NCBI GenBank assembly: GCA_027451785.1
Contig: DAIDIS010000114.1
Span: forward strand, 1 to 13,324
DNA length: 13,324 nt
DNA from: Acidimicrobiales bacterium
GTDB lineage: Bacteria; Actinomycetota; Acidimicrobiia; Acidimicrobiales; JAKAVM01
Direction: 5' to 3'
The stretch's first letter is position 1. Each line of letters begins with the position of its first letter. Shown in pieces: positions 1 to 7,662 of this stretch. The translations under genes and the position numbers were made by a program. The notes beneath the pieces were generated by a model. The model worked only from the letters and a program-made list of their open reading frames with translations. It ran no database searches and was not told where the DNA came from.

Positions 1-305
1 CACCGCCACCGGGTAGCGCATGACCCCGGAGGCGAGCCGGCTCCAGAGGCCGCCGTCGCCTGCTTGTCGCGATTACCGGCTGACGTAGCAACCTCAGCCA
101 TCAATACCCACAGGTCGCGCTCGACCGAAACCAGAACCTGCGCCAGTTCGCTACCGGGGCCAAGCTCGGCACGGGCCAACCCGATGGAGGATTGAGCTTC
201 ATCAATGCATCCGTTGGCCGCTATTTGGTCGGAATCTTTGCTGACTCGTCCCCCGTAGAGCAGCCCCGTGGTCCCGGAGTCACCCTTTTTGGTGTAGACC
301 TTCAC
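1..305 (-). CDS. PduO-type cob(I)alamin adenosyltransferase, partial
   Basis: Transfers the adenosyl group of ATP to cob(I)alamin, making adenosylcobalamin in the cytoplasm. Read on the minus strand from a GTG at 305-303, the protein begins VKVYTKKGDSGTTGLLYGGR, the nucleotide-binding N-terminal signature of the PduO/MMAB family. It continues with an IDEA motif (34-37), IGLARAEL (41-48) and ERDLWVLMAEVAT (62-74), all typical of the family. The start is supported by AGGAG at 314-310, four bases upstream of the GTG. About 81 residues match. Beyond residue 81 (bases 1-62) the frame stays open but no longer resembles the family, and GC content jumps, so the end may be a frameshift or an assembly junction. 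The full protein would be about 180-190 residues. It is divergent from metH, another B12 gene. Identification is firm for bases 63-305. Confidence 0.85.
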   Translation of the reverse strand, partial: MKVYTKKGDSGTTGLLYGGRVSKDSDQIAANGCIDEAQSSIGLARAELGPGSELAQVLVSVERDLWVLMAEVATSAGNRDKQATAASGAGSPPGSCATRWR

Positions 306-436
306 GCCGCTCCTAACCGGCGGTCGGCTATCAAACCGGCCACTATCCAGAATCCGTCTGGCCATCCAGCCAAGCACGCTTCACCAGCGCAAGCCATCTT
401 TCCCGGTCCTGAATTCACAGAAAGTAACCTTAGTCC
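306..436. other. Divergent intergenic region between the adenosyltransferase gene and metH
   Basis: This 131-base spacer should hold the promoters of both B12-related genes. I see no convincing -35/-10 pair and no B12-box riboswitch core. A short perfect inverted repeat, CCAGA (347-351) and TCTGG (357-361) with a five-base loop, lies in its middle. It is too small to assign a function. The metH side has only a weak purine stretch (AGAAAG near 420-425) upstream of the GTG. Confidence 0.4.
310..314 (-). promoter_or_regulatory. Ribosome binding site of the cobalamin adenosyltransferase gene
   Basis: AGGAG on the minus strand lies four bases before the GTG at 305-303. It sets the start of a gene that has no ATG nearby. 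Confidence 0.6.
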
Positions 437-3400
437 GTGGGCACAACTAACAGCTTCCTTGACGCTATAAGAGAACGGGTCGTCATCTACGACGGAGCAA
501 CGGGAACCAATCTCCAGCTGCTCGGTCTTGAAGCCGACGACTTCGGGGGAGCTTCCCTGGAGGGCTGTAACGAGATACTCGTTCTCACGAAGCCCGAAGC
601 CATCAGGGGCCTCCACGCATCTTTCCTCGAAGTAGGGGTGGACGTAATCGAGACAGACTCATTCGGATCTACCTCAATCGTCCTCAATGAGTATCAGATT
701 CCCGAAAAGGCTTTCGATCTCAATGTTGCGGCCGCAAGGCTTGCGAGGGAGGTGGCATCGGATTTTTCGACCGCCGATAGGCCGCGTTGGGTAGCTGGGT
801 CCATGGGTCCGGGAACCAAGTTCCCTTCACTTGGCCAGATTCGCTTCGACCAATTGGTGGAAGCCTACGAGGAGCAGGCTTCGGGACTGATCGAGGGCGG
901 CGTTGACCTTCTGATCATCGAGACCGTGTTCGACCTTCTCCAGGCCAAGTCGGCGATCATCGGTGCTCGCAAGGCCATGACCCGAGCCGGGAAGCTCCTA
1001 CCCCTTCAGGTGCAGGTAACCATTGAGCTCACGGGAAGGATGCTCCCAGGCACCGAAATCGGAGCTGCACTGTGCACTTTGGACGCTATGCGGCCTCAAG
1101 CGGTTGGCATCAACTGTGCGACGGGCCCAGCCGAGATGGGAGAACACGTTCGCTACCTCTCTGCCCACAGTCGGATGCCGATCTCCGTCATTCCGAATGC
1201 CGGGTTGCCCAGCGTCGTCGATGGCAAGATGCACTACGACCTCACCCCGGAAGCTCTGGCGGAATACCATCGCGGATTCATCGTGGACCACGGCGTGAAC
1301 ATAGTCGGCGGATGCTGCGGGACCACTCCGGAACACCTTAGGCAGGTCGTGCAAAAGTGCGGCGGGCTAACGCCTGCCAAGCGTGAGCCTGTCCACGAGC
1401 CTGGAGTGGCTTCAATCTATTCCCACGTGCCGTTCGCACAGGAGAACTCTGTTCTATCGATTGGTGAACGCACGAACGCAAACGGTTCGAAACGCTTCCG
1501 GGAAGCAATGCTTGCCTCTGACTGGGACACCTGTGTGCAGATGGGGGTGGAACAGGTAAAGGAAGGTGCGCATACCGTGGACGTATGCGTGGACTATACA
1601 GGTGCAGACGGAGTCTCGGACATGGACGAGGTGGCATCCCGGTTCGCCACACAAGTAAGCCTTCCGCTCGTCCTTGACTCGACCGAAGCTGAAGTCATCG
1701 AAGCCGGTCTCAAGTGGATTGGCAGTAGGCCAATCCTGAACTCGGTGAACTTGGAAGACGGTGATGCGGAGGGCACCCGCCTCGACAAATTCTTGAAGCT
1801 GGCGAAGGAATACGGCTGCGCCGTCATTTGCACCTGCATCGACGAAGAGGGACAGGCTCGAACAGCCGAATGGAAGCTCCGCTCAGCCAAAGCTATATAT
1901 GAAGTCGCCACCGAGCGCTACGGATTGGAGCCCTCCGACCTTCTGTTTGACGCCCTCGCCTTGCCGCTGGGAACGGGGATGGAAGAGAGCAGGCGCGATG
2001 GAATCGAGACCATTGAGGGAATTCGGGCCATCAAGCGAGAGTTGCCCGGTGTCTATACAGTGCTGGGGCTTTCAAACATCTCATTCGGGCTCAATCCCGC
2101 AGCACGGCACGTTCTCAACTCCGTCTACCTCCACGAGTGCATGAAGGCGGGTCTCGACGCAGCAATCGCTCACGCCGGGAGGATCGTCCCGCTGAATCGG
2201 ATCGATGAAAAGCACAAGGAGATCTGCCTCGATCTCATCTACGACCGAAGAAGGCCGGGTTTTGGTGAACCGGGGGATCCGGGATCGGAGTACGATCCGC
2301 TAAAAGAGCTTCTCCAGGCATTTGAGGGCGTAAAGGAGTCCGCCTCAACGATCGAGGACCGGAGTGACTGGCCAGTCGATCGCCGTTTGTCTCAAAGAAT
2401 CATTGACGGCGACAGGAACGGCATCGAGTCCGACCTGGATGAAGCGCTCGCAGAAGGTATCGCTGCCCTCGCGATCGTAAATGACATTCTCCTGGAGGGA
2501 ATGAAGGTGGTGGGCGAGCTTTTTGGTTCAGGCCAGATGCAACTTCCCTTCGTCCTGCAGTCGGCGGAGACAATGAAAACGGCAGTAGGTTATCTCGAAC
2601 CGCACATGGAAAAGTCGGACAGCGGTGGCAAAGGGCGGGTCGTTCTTGCAACCGTGAAGGGAGATGTTCACGACATAGGCAAGAACCTGGTGGACATCAT
2701 CTTGACCAACAATGGCTACGAGGTGCACAACCTGGGGATCAAAGTCGCATTAAGCGAGATGGTGGCAAAGGCCCAGGAGGTCAAGGCCGATGCGATCGGG
2801 ATGAGCGGCCTGCTGGTCAAGTCCACGTTGATAATGAGGGAAAACCTTGAGGAACTGAACTCGCGGGGTTTGCACGAGATCCCAGTAATCCTTGGTGGGG
2901 CAGCCCTTACTCGCACATATGTCGAGAAGGACCTGCGCAAGGTGTATAAGGGTCGTCTCTTCTATGGCAAGGACGCATTCGAAGGTCTGCACACGATCGA
3001 CCGGCTGATGGAACTAAAGCGGGAAGCTATCGACGACCCCGACTTCGGCCGAAAGGAGGGAGGCCGGAACCTTCCCCCAAGGAAGTCGCAAACCGACGCT
3101 GAAAATCGAGAACTTGCAGAAGCTATGGGAACGATCCCAGCGCGTGCGCCATCAGTCTCAACCGACAACCCGATATTCAAACCTCCGTTCGTCGGCTCCT
3201 CGGTTGCAAAGGGGATTCCAGTTGACGACGTTGCCGCCTATCTCAACGAGACCGCTTTGTTCAGGAACCAGTGGGGATACCGTCCAAACAAGGGCGAGGA
3301 CGACTCGCAGTTCAAGGACAGAGTGAGGTCGGTCCTTCGGGAGCAACTGGCATTCGCCAAGCAAAAAGACGTCTTGGTCCCCCAAGCGGTATGGGGATAC

Positions 3401-3961
3401 TTTCCCGTCAACTCAGAAGGCAACGACCTAATCGTATATAAGGACGAGAATCGCAGAGACGAGCGACTTCGTTTCAACTTCCCGCGCCAGGCAAAGGAGC
3501 CGTGGCTTTGCATCTCTGACTTTTTCAGGTCGGTCGAGTCACAAGAGGAAGACTGGGTGGCATTTCACTTGGTAACGATAGGACCAAAGGTCTCTCAAGA
3601 GACCGCTCGGCTATACGCCAACAACGAGTACCAGAGTTATCTATACCTGCATGGGCTGGGCGTGGAAATGGCGGAGGCACTTGCGGAGTATTGGCATCAC
3701 AGAATCCGCGAGGAATGGGGATTCGCCTCCGAGGACGGGCCTTCGCTCGGTGGCCTCTTCCGGCAACAATACCGGGGGGGTCGATATTCATTCGGCTATC
3801 CCGCCTGCCCAGACCTCGAAGACAACGAGAAGGTAGCAGACTTACTCGAGGCTACGAGAATCGGTGTCGAAGTAAGCGAGGGATTCCAGCTGCACCCTGA
3901 GCAGTCCACGGTTGCCCTCATCTGCCACCATCCTCAAGCAAAATACTTCGTAGCCCGCTGA
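437..3961 (+). CDS. metH: Cobalamin-dependent methionine synthase MetH
   Basis: Transfers the methyl group of 5-methyltetrahydrofolate via methylcobalamin to homocysteine, giving methionine and tetrahydrofolate in the cytoplasm. All four modules of the 1174-residue protein are present. The homocysteine/zinc domain (about 1-310) has Cys227 in a GINCATGP motif and Cys293-Cys294 in GGCCGT. The folate domain (about 335-600) starts at SIGERTNANGSK and has NSVNLEDGD. The cobalamin cap and Rossmann region (about 655-870) has DVHDIG with cobalt-ligand His745, then GMSGLL and GGAAL. The C-terminal AdoMet reactivation domain (about 880-1174) has a GYPACPD motif. Length matches the family. The start is GTG; an in-frame TAG at 431-433 excludes upstream starts, and the N-terminus FLDAIRERVVIYDGATGT aligns with MetH. 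It is monocistronic and converges on the diguanylate cyclase gene 46 bases downstream. The activation domain implies a separate electron donor, not seen here. Confidence 0.97.
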   Translation: MGTTNSFLDAIRERVVIYDGATGTNLQLLGLEADDFGGASLEGCNEILVLTKPEAIRGLHASFLEVGVDVIETDSFGSTSIVLNEYQIPEKAFDLNVAAARLAREVASDFSTADRPRWVAGSMGPGTKFPSLGQIRFDQLVEAYEEQASGLIEGGVDLLIIETVFDLLQAKSAIIGARKAMTRAGKLLPLQVQVTIELTGRMLPGTEIGAALCTLDAMRPQAVGINCATGPAEMGEHVRYLSAHSRMPISVIPNAGLPSVVDGKMHYDLTPEALAEYHRGFIVDHGVNIVGGCCGTTPEHLRQVVQKCGGLTPAKREPVHEPGVASIYSHVPFAQENSVLSIGERTNANGSKRFREAMLASDWDTCVQMGVEQVKEGAHTVDVCVDYTGADGVSDMDEVASRFATQVSLPLVLDSTEAEVIEAGLKWIGSRPILNSVNLEDGDAEGTRLDKFLKLAKEYGCAVICTCIDEEGQARTAEWKLRSAKAIYEVATERYGLEPSDLLFDALALPLGTGMEESRRDGIETIEGIRAIKRELPGVYTVLGLSNISFGLNPAARHVLNSVYLHECMKAGLDAAIAHAGRIVPLNRIDEKHKEICLDLIYDRRRPGFGEPGDPGSEYDPLKELLQAFEGVKESASTIEDRSDWPVDRRLSQRIIDGDRNGIESDLDEALAEGIAALAIVNDILLEGMKVVGELFGSGQMQLPFVLQSAETMKTAVGYLEPHMEKSDSGGKGRVVLATVKGDVHDIGKNLVDIILTNNGYEVHNLGIKVALSEMVAKAQEVKADAIGMSGLLVKSTLIMRENLEELNSRGLHEIPVILGGAALTRTYVEKDLRKVYKGRLFYGKDAFEGLHTIDRLMELKREAIDDPDFGRKEGGRNLPPRKSQTDAENRELAEAMGTIPARAPSVSTDNPIFKPPFVGSSVAKGIPVDDVAAYLNETALFRNQWGYRPNKGEDDSQFKDRVRSVLREQLAFAKQKDVLVPQAVWGYFPVNSEGNDLIVYKDENRRDERLRFNFPRQAKEPWLCISDFFRSVESQEEDWVAFHLVTIGPKVSQETARLYANNEYQSYLYLHGLGVEMAEALAEYWHHRIREEWGFASEDGPSLGGLFRQQYRGGRYSFGYPACPDLEDNEKVADLLEATRIGVEVSEGFQLHPEQSTVALICHHPQAKYFVAR

Positions 3962-4007
3962 ACCGGTACACGCTGATCGCGAGGGACGCACAAGAAGACC
4001 AGGACGG

Positions 4008-5534
4008 CTAATCTTCTCGTAACTCAGCGAACACCACCCTGTTACGCCCCATCTTCTTCGCCACGTACAAAGCGTCATCCGCGCGCTTCATCAGTTCATC
4101 AAAGCTCTCGCTACCATCCCATATCGCGACGCCTCCGGATAGGCTCACCCGCTTGCGGCCCGGCACTGTGTAGGTCATCTGCCTGAGCTTATTGATCAGT
4201 CTTTCCGCTCCCTCAGGATCAGTATCAGGCAATAGGACACAAAACTCCTCGCCTCCATAGCGCACCACCAGGTCCTGACCTCGAACCCGATCGGACATCA
4301 TCTCGGCCATCGACCTTAGGAGCTGGTCGCCTTCGGCGTGCCCAAATTGGTCGTTGTATGCCTTGAAATAGTCGACGTCAAGGATGGCAACAGCCAATTT
4401 GGATCCGAAACGGGCGGCTCTGGACATCTCCGTCTCGACTCTTTCGGACAAAGCTCTCCTGTTCGCAAGACCGGTCAAGGGGTCTTGACGCACTTCCTCC
4501 TTGAGGTTCCCGAAGTAGGAGATTCTCCAACTGACCCGGAGGAGAATCGAAGCGAGGGCGTCGGTCACATCCTCCATGAGAGACCTTCTCATCCGTGATT
4601 GCTTGCTCAGCTTTGCCACAAGCATCATCTCTCCGGCATCGGTGAAGCCGAAATGAACGATTGCAAACTCTCTCGTCAGGACATTGCCGTGGGTGTGCTC
4701 CGAGTTCTCAAGGAGCTGGGGAAGGCTTCCGACTCCTTTTATTTCCTCGGCCATCAGGTAGTTAAGCTCGGTATCCGGCTCCGCTCCCAACGACTGGACA
4801 CTCTCATTACCATGCGGAAACCAGCTCATGAACACCGAAAGGTTGCCATGCTCACCGAACTCCACGACAGTGAGCCATTCGGACCTGAACATAGAACAGA
4901 TAACCGGGGCGCACCTTCGTAAGGCCTCGCGGAGATCCGTGGCGGAGGAAGTCTCCTCGGCGATTTTCTTCAGTGCATCCCTAGCCTCGTACCGTCCTAT
5001 AAACCACGAGTTGATCTGAGCGACCATGCTGATCACCGATGCGTAACCGGCCGCGTATACAAGGGTGTTGACGACAAGGCTCGTGCCGCGGAAGTGCTGT
5101 GCCAAGAGCGAGAGAGAGGTACCTATGGAGCAGATCGCCCACATCGACAATCGCATGACGGTATCGCCGATGATTGCAACGAATATGATCACAGCGAGGA
5201 GCGGGAAGAGGTATATATTCCCGGCCCCGCGATCGGTGGTTGCCACGAGCGAGCTTCCCGCCAACAAGACGACAATACCGAAAACAAGGTTCGGGGAGGC
5301 TGAAATGCTGTTCAGGTTTCGCGTTCGACTCAGTTCGCGAATCTTCGAGGTTAGGTAAACAACTCCGACGGCAGCTGCGCCCACCATTGCAGTGTCCCCC
5401 CACTGCCAGCCGTACCTGTGGGCGAGAATCCAACTGGAGACAGCCGAGACGAACCACATCGAAAGTCCGGTGGCGCCAAGGCGAACGCCGACCTCAATAT
5501 GCTCCTCCCCGACCTCCTCATCAAAAAACTTCAT
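4008..5534 (-). CDS. Membrane diguanylate cyclase (GGDEF domain)
   Basis: Predicted to join two GTP into cyclic di-GMP at the membrane. The 508-residue protein begins with about six hydrophobic helices (roughly 19-38, 48-64, 82-98, 106-124, 128-147 and 152-174), resembling MASE-type sensor modules, though I cannot name the class. Residues about 190-340 form a soluble, possibly GAF-like region, judged by layout only. A GGDEF domain follows from about 348 to the end, opening with DPLTGLANRR. The active site is intact as GGEEF (427-431). RGQD (418-421) ends five residues before it, the spacing of the RxxD inhibitory I-site, so product inhibition is likely. No EAL or HD-GYP domain is present. The ATG start has no strong ribosome site. 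It is last in the leftward gene set, 41 bases after the SDR gene, with a small hairpin between, so it may be expressed less than the genes before it. The signal sensed is unknown. Confidence 0.93.
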   Translation of the reverse strand: MKFFDEEVGEEHIEVGVRLGATGLSMWFVSAVSSWILAHRYGWQWGDTAMVGAAAVGVVYLTSKIRELSRTRNLNSISASPNLVFGIVVLLAGSSLVATTDRGAGNIYLFPLLAVIIFVAIIGDTVMRLSMWAICSIGTSLSLLAQHFRGTSLVVNTLVYAAGYASVISMVAQINSWFIGRYEARDALKKIAEETSSATDLREALRRCAPVICSMFRSEWLTVVEFGEHGNLSVFMSWFPHGNESVQSLGAEPDTELNYLMAEEIKGVGSLPQLLENSEHTHGNVLTREFAIVHFGFTDAGEMMLVAKLSKQSRMRRSLMEDVTDALASILLRVSWRISYFGNLKEEVRQDPLTGLANRRALSERVETEMSRAARFGSKLAVAILDVDYFKAYNDQFGHAEGDQLLRSMAEMMSDRVRGQDLVVRYGGEEFCVLLPDTDPEGAERLINKLRQMTYTVPGRKRVSLSGGVAIWDGSESFDELMKRADDALYVAKKMGRNRVVFAELRED

Positions 5535-5560
5535 TGTGATTTATTGATCGGGTTCCGAGC

Positions 5561-5588
5561 GCAAAACACTTAGCTCTATACAGCTAAG
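5561..5588 (-). terminator. Possible weak terminator or attenuator after the SDR gene
   Basis: On the minus strand CTTAGCT (5588-5582), a six-base loop GTATAG, and AGCTAAG (5575-5569) form a perfect seven-base-pair hairpin, followed at once by TGTTTTGC. It overlaps the TAG stop of the SDR gene and precedes the diguanylate cyclase gene. The stem is AT-rich and the T run is short and interrupted, so it would be a leaky terminator at best. Confidence 0.35.
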
Positions 5589-6316
5589 GTCTCGCCTCCG
5601 TCGACTACCAATTTTGCGCCATTAATGAATCTTGCCTGTTCAGAGCAAAGAAATGTGACTGCGGAACCGAAGTCCTGGGGTGCCCCCATTGCTGCCAGTT
5701 CTACCTCACGCAGCCTTTCCCCGTATAAGGCACGCATCCGGTCGGTCGCATGCGTTCCGGGGCACGCCATGTTAACCGTCACACCGGAGCCTTTGAGGTC
5801 GTGGGCGGCTCCCTTCACCCAACCCCAAAGACCCAGCCTTGCGGTGTTTGACAATGAAAGGTTTGGTACTGCCTGAACGACGGTGTAGGAAGCGATGCAG
5901 ACAATCCGGCCCCACCTTTGCTCTCGCATGAAAGGCAGTGCGCATCTGGCGAGTGACACGGCCGCTACGAGATTGTTGTTGAGCGCCGCGGTCAGGTCAT
6001 GCTCGCAGGTATCGACGGAAAGCATTTGTGGAGGTCCGCCTGCATTCGCTACAACAATGTCTATCCCTCCAAAATCGCTGATGGTTCGTTCGACCATCAG
6101 GTTCGGCGAGGAAGGGTCGGTTACATCAATTGCGAAGGCCTCGCAACGGCTTCCGAGCTTTTCAATATCCGACTTCGTCGCGGCCAGTGCAGCTTCGTCG
6201 CGGCCGGTTATAAGTACATTGCAGCCTTCGCTTGCAAGAGCAACAGCCGTAGCCCTTCCGAGTCCCTTTGAAGATGCCGCTACAAGTGCGCGCCGTTCCT
6301 TGAGGCCACAGTCCAT
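5576..6316 (-). CDS. SDR-family protein with non-canonical active site
   Basis: A 246-residue Rossmann-fold protein of the short-chain dehydrogenase/reductase superfamily, close to FabG-like reductases; substrate unknown. The nucleotide-binding turn reads AASSKGLGRA (13-22), where the usual first Gly of TGxxxGxG is lost. ITGR (36-39), DVTD (64-67) and NAGGPP (91-96) are in place, as are PG (186-187) and the C-terminal VDGGE. Ser143 is at the usual catalytic place, but thirteen residues on, where Tyr is expected, is Ser156, and the catalytic Lys position is Arg160 (SNTAR instead of YxxxK). This pattern is recalled from the described BKR-like SDR subgroup that lacks a perfect cofactor motif and catalytic tetrad. 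Activity may be altered or lost. It starts with ATG 29 bases after the M24 peptidase stop, with no strong ribosome site. Names such as 3-oxoacyl-ACP reductase would be over-calls. Confidence 0.88.
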   Translation of the reverse strand: MDCGLKERRALVAASSKGLGRATAVALASEGCNVLITGRDEAALAATKSDIEKLGSRCEAFAIDVTDPSSPNLMVERTISDFGGIDIVVANAGGPPQMLSVDTCEHDLTAALNNNLVAAVSLARCALPFMREQRWGRIVCIASYTVVQAVPNLSLSNTARLGLWGWVKGAAHDLKGSGVTVNMACPGTHATDRMRALYGERLREVELAAMGAPQDFGSAVTFLCSEQARFINGAKLVVDGGETLAV

Positions 6317-6345
6317 GAGCTCGATCTTAGGTGAGCAGCGGTCTC

Positions 6346-7662
6346 TTAGCTCTCCACCACCACGAGGGATCGATCCGAATTGTTGAGGACCAACGGGCCA
6401 TCTTCGGTTGCTACTACGATGTCCTCGATCCTCGCTCCAACGACTTCATACGGGAAGCCTCCGCCAGAACGCGTACCCCGGTCAATGCCCACAAGATCCC
6501 CGTCATTGCTGTCCAGGTGTCCGGCGTCCGCACCCAGGTAAATCCCCGGCTCGATGGAGAATGCGTGCCCCGGTTCAACTAGTTGATCGTTTCCCTCGAT
6601 AACGTATGGCTCCTCGTGTTCTTCGATCCCGATACCGTGACCGGTCCTATGGATAAAGAACCTCCCAAATCCTGCATCGCGAATTATCGATCGAGCGGCA
6701 TCGTCGATACTGTGAAAAGTCGCTCCAACCCGTGCCGCCTCTCTTGAAGCCTCCTGGGCCCTGTACAGCACTTCATAGAGCTCCCTGAACAGTCCGGTGG
6801 GCTCGCCCGTCATCACAGTTCTCGTCGTGTCCGAGCAATAGCCCAGCGACAAGCGATCCATCCGTGGGTCGTCCGAGAATCGCATTGTTCCGCCAAAGTC
6901 GCACACAACGGCTTCTCGGGGACCAATCCTCCTACTGCCGGGAGCGTGGTGAGGGCTGGCGGAGTTAGGGCCGCTGCCGACAATCGCGAAATTTACCTTC
7001 TCGTGTCCCTCCTGGGTTAGGCGGTCCGAAATATCCGCGGATACTTCCGCCTCCGTCCTTCCGATCAATTTGATATCACCGGTGAGAAGTTGGGCGGCGA
7101 CTCTGTCTGCCGCGTCGGCGGCCTTCTTCAATGCAGCGATCTCCGCCTTGTCCTTCAATTCCCTGAGGGGTCCCATGATTGAAGACGAACTAATCCACCT
7201 GCACCCTGCCATCTTTGATTGGAAGGCAAGAAGGAACGCTGACCACATTCGGTCGGAGACTGCGACATTCAAGGGCGCCGTTTTGGGGTTGACGATACGA
7301 ACAGCTTCTTCGATCGGGTCATCCCCTTCCCTCCAAGGCAAGACCTCGATCGGAGCGAGGGAAGTATCGACCCTGGGAGCCTCCAACTCGGGTAACACCA
7401 GAACAGGATCGCGGCCAATGGCCAGCACAAGCACGGTAAGTCGCTCCAAGGGCATCGCCTCGTACCCAGTAAGCCAGGGAAGGTCAGCCCCCGTGGAAAG
7501 CAACATGACGTCGCAACCCGCGGACTCCATGGCCTCGGAAACCTTCAATATTCGCTCCCGGGAAGGGAACCCAAGCGCGGGTAAGGCGCCCGCTTTCGCT
7601 TCGCTTCTGAGGGCACCTTCGGTCCCGGAACTTGAGGCGCCTCCGGCCTCCGACAGGCTCAT
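6346..7662 (-). CDS. M24-family metallopeptidase (Xaa-Pro aminopeptidase-like)
   Basis: Predicted cytoplasmic dimetal aminopeptidase or dipeptidase of the creatinase/Xaa-Pro type, removing residues next to proline. Of 438 residues, about 1-30 are a low-complexity Ser/Gly/Ala-rich tail. About 33-165 form the creatinase N-terminal domain, and about 170-425 the pita-bread catalytic domain. All five metal ligands are visible: Asp255 (CDFGG), Asp278 (SDTTRT), His342 (HRTGHGIG), Glu371 (SIEPGIY) and Glu413 (RIEDIV). Two loops are longer than in typical PepQ/PepP proteins: about 259-273, between the first two ligands, and about 377-409, between the last two. The start ATG overlaps the lipoyl synthase stop as ATGA, suggesting coupled translation. 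Its link to lipoate metabolism is unclear; it may simply be carried in the operon. The exact substrate cannot be set from sequence. pepQ/pepP are the nearest names, but I assign neither. Confidence 0.92.
   Translation of the reverse strand: MSLSEAGGASSSGTEGALRSEAKAGALPALGFPSRERILKVSEAMESAGCDVMLLSTGADLPWLTGYEAMPLERLTVLVLAIGRDPVLVLPELEAPRVDTSLAPIEVLPWREGDDPIEEAVRIVNPKTAPLNVAVSDRMWSAFLLAFQSKMAGCRWISSSSIMGPLRELKDKAEIAALKKAADAADRVAAQLLTGDIKLIGRTEAEVSADISDRLTQEGHEKVNFAIVGSGPNSASPHHAPGSRRIGPREAVVCDFGGTMRFSDDPRMDRLSLGYCSDTTRTVMTGEPTGLFRELYEVLYRAQEASREAARVGATFHSIDDAARSIIRDAGFGRFFIHRTGHGIGIEEHEEPYVIEGNDQLVEPGHAFSIEPGIYLGADAGHLDSNDGDLVGIDRGTRSGGGFPYEVVGARIEDIVVATEDGPLVLNNSDRSLVVVES

Noticed and set aside
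306..436. Cobalamin or SAH riboswitch upstream of metH
   Set aside because: I looked for a B12-box core and the compact SAH-aptamer pattern and found neither; the spacer is also short for a cobalamin riboswitch. A covariance-model search would settle it.
302..616. Leftward 104-codon open frame over the metH start
   Set aside because: It overlaps the well-supported metH N-terminus and has no recognisable motifs; the adenosyltransferase uses a different frame in this area.
3993..4017. Inverted repeat AGAAGA/TCTTCT between the convergent metH and cyclase genes
   Set aside because: A six-base AT-rich stem with a 13-base loop and no following T run; too weak to call a terminator, although a bidirectional one would be expected here.
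4981..5457. 158-codon leftward open frame inside the cyclase gene
   Set aside because: It is an alternative frame of the cyclase gene's membrane region, with an Arg/His-rich composition typical of an out-of-frame translation.
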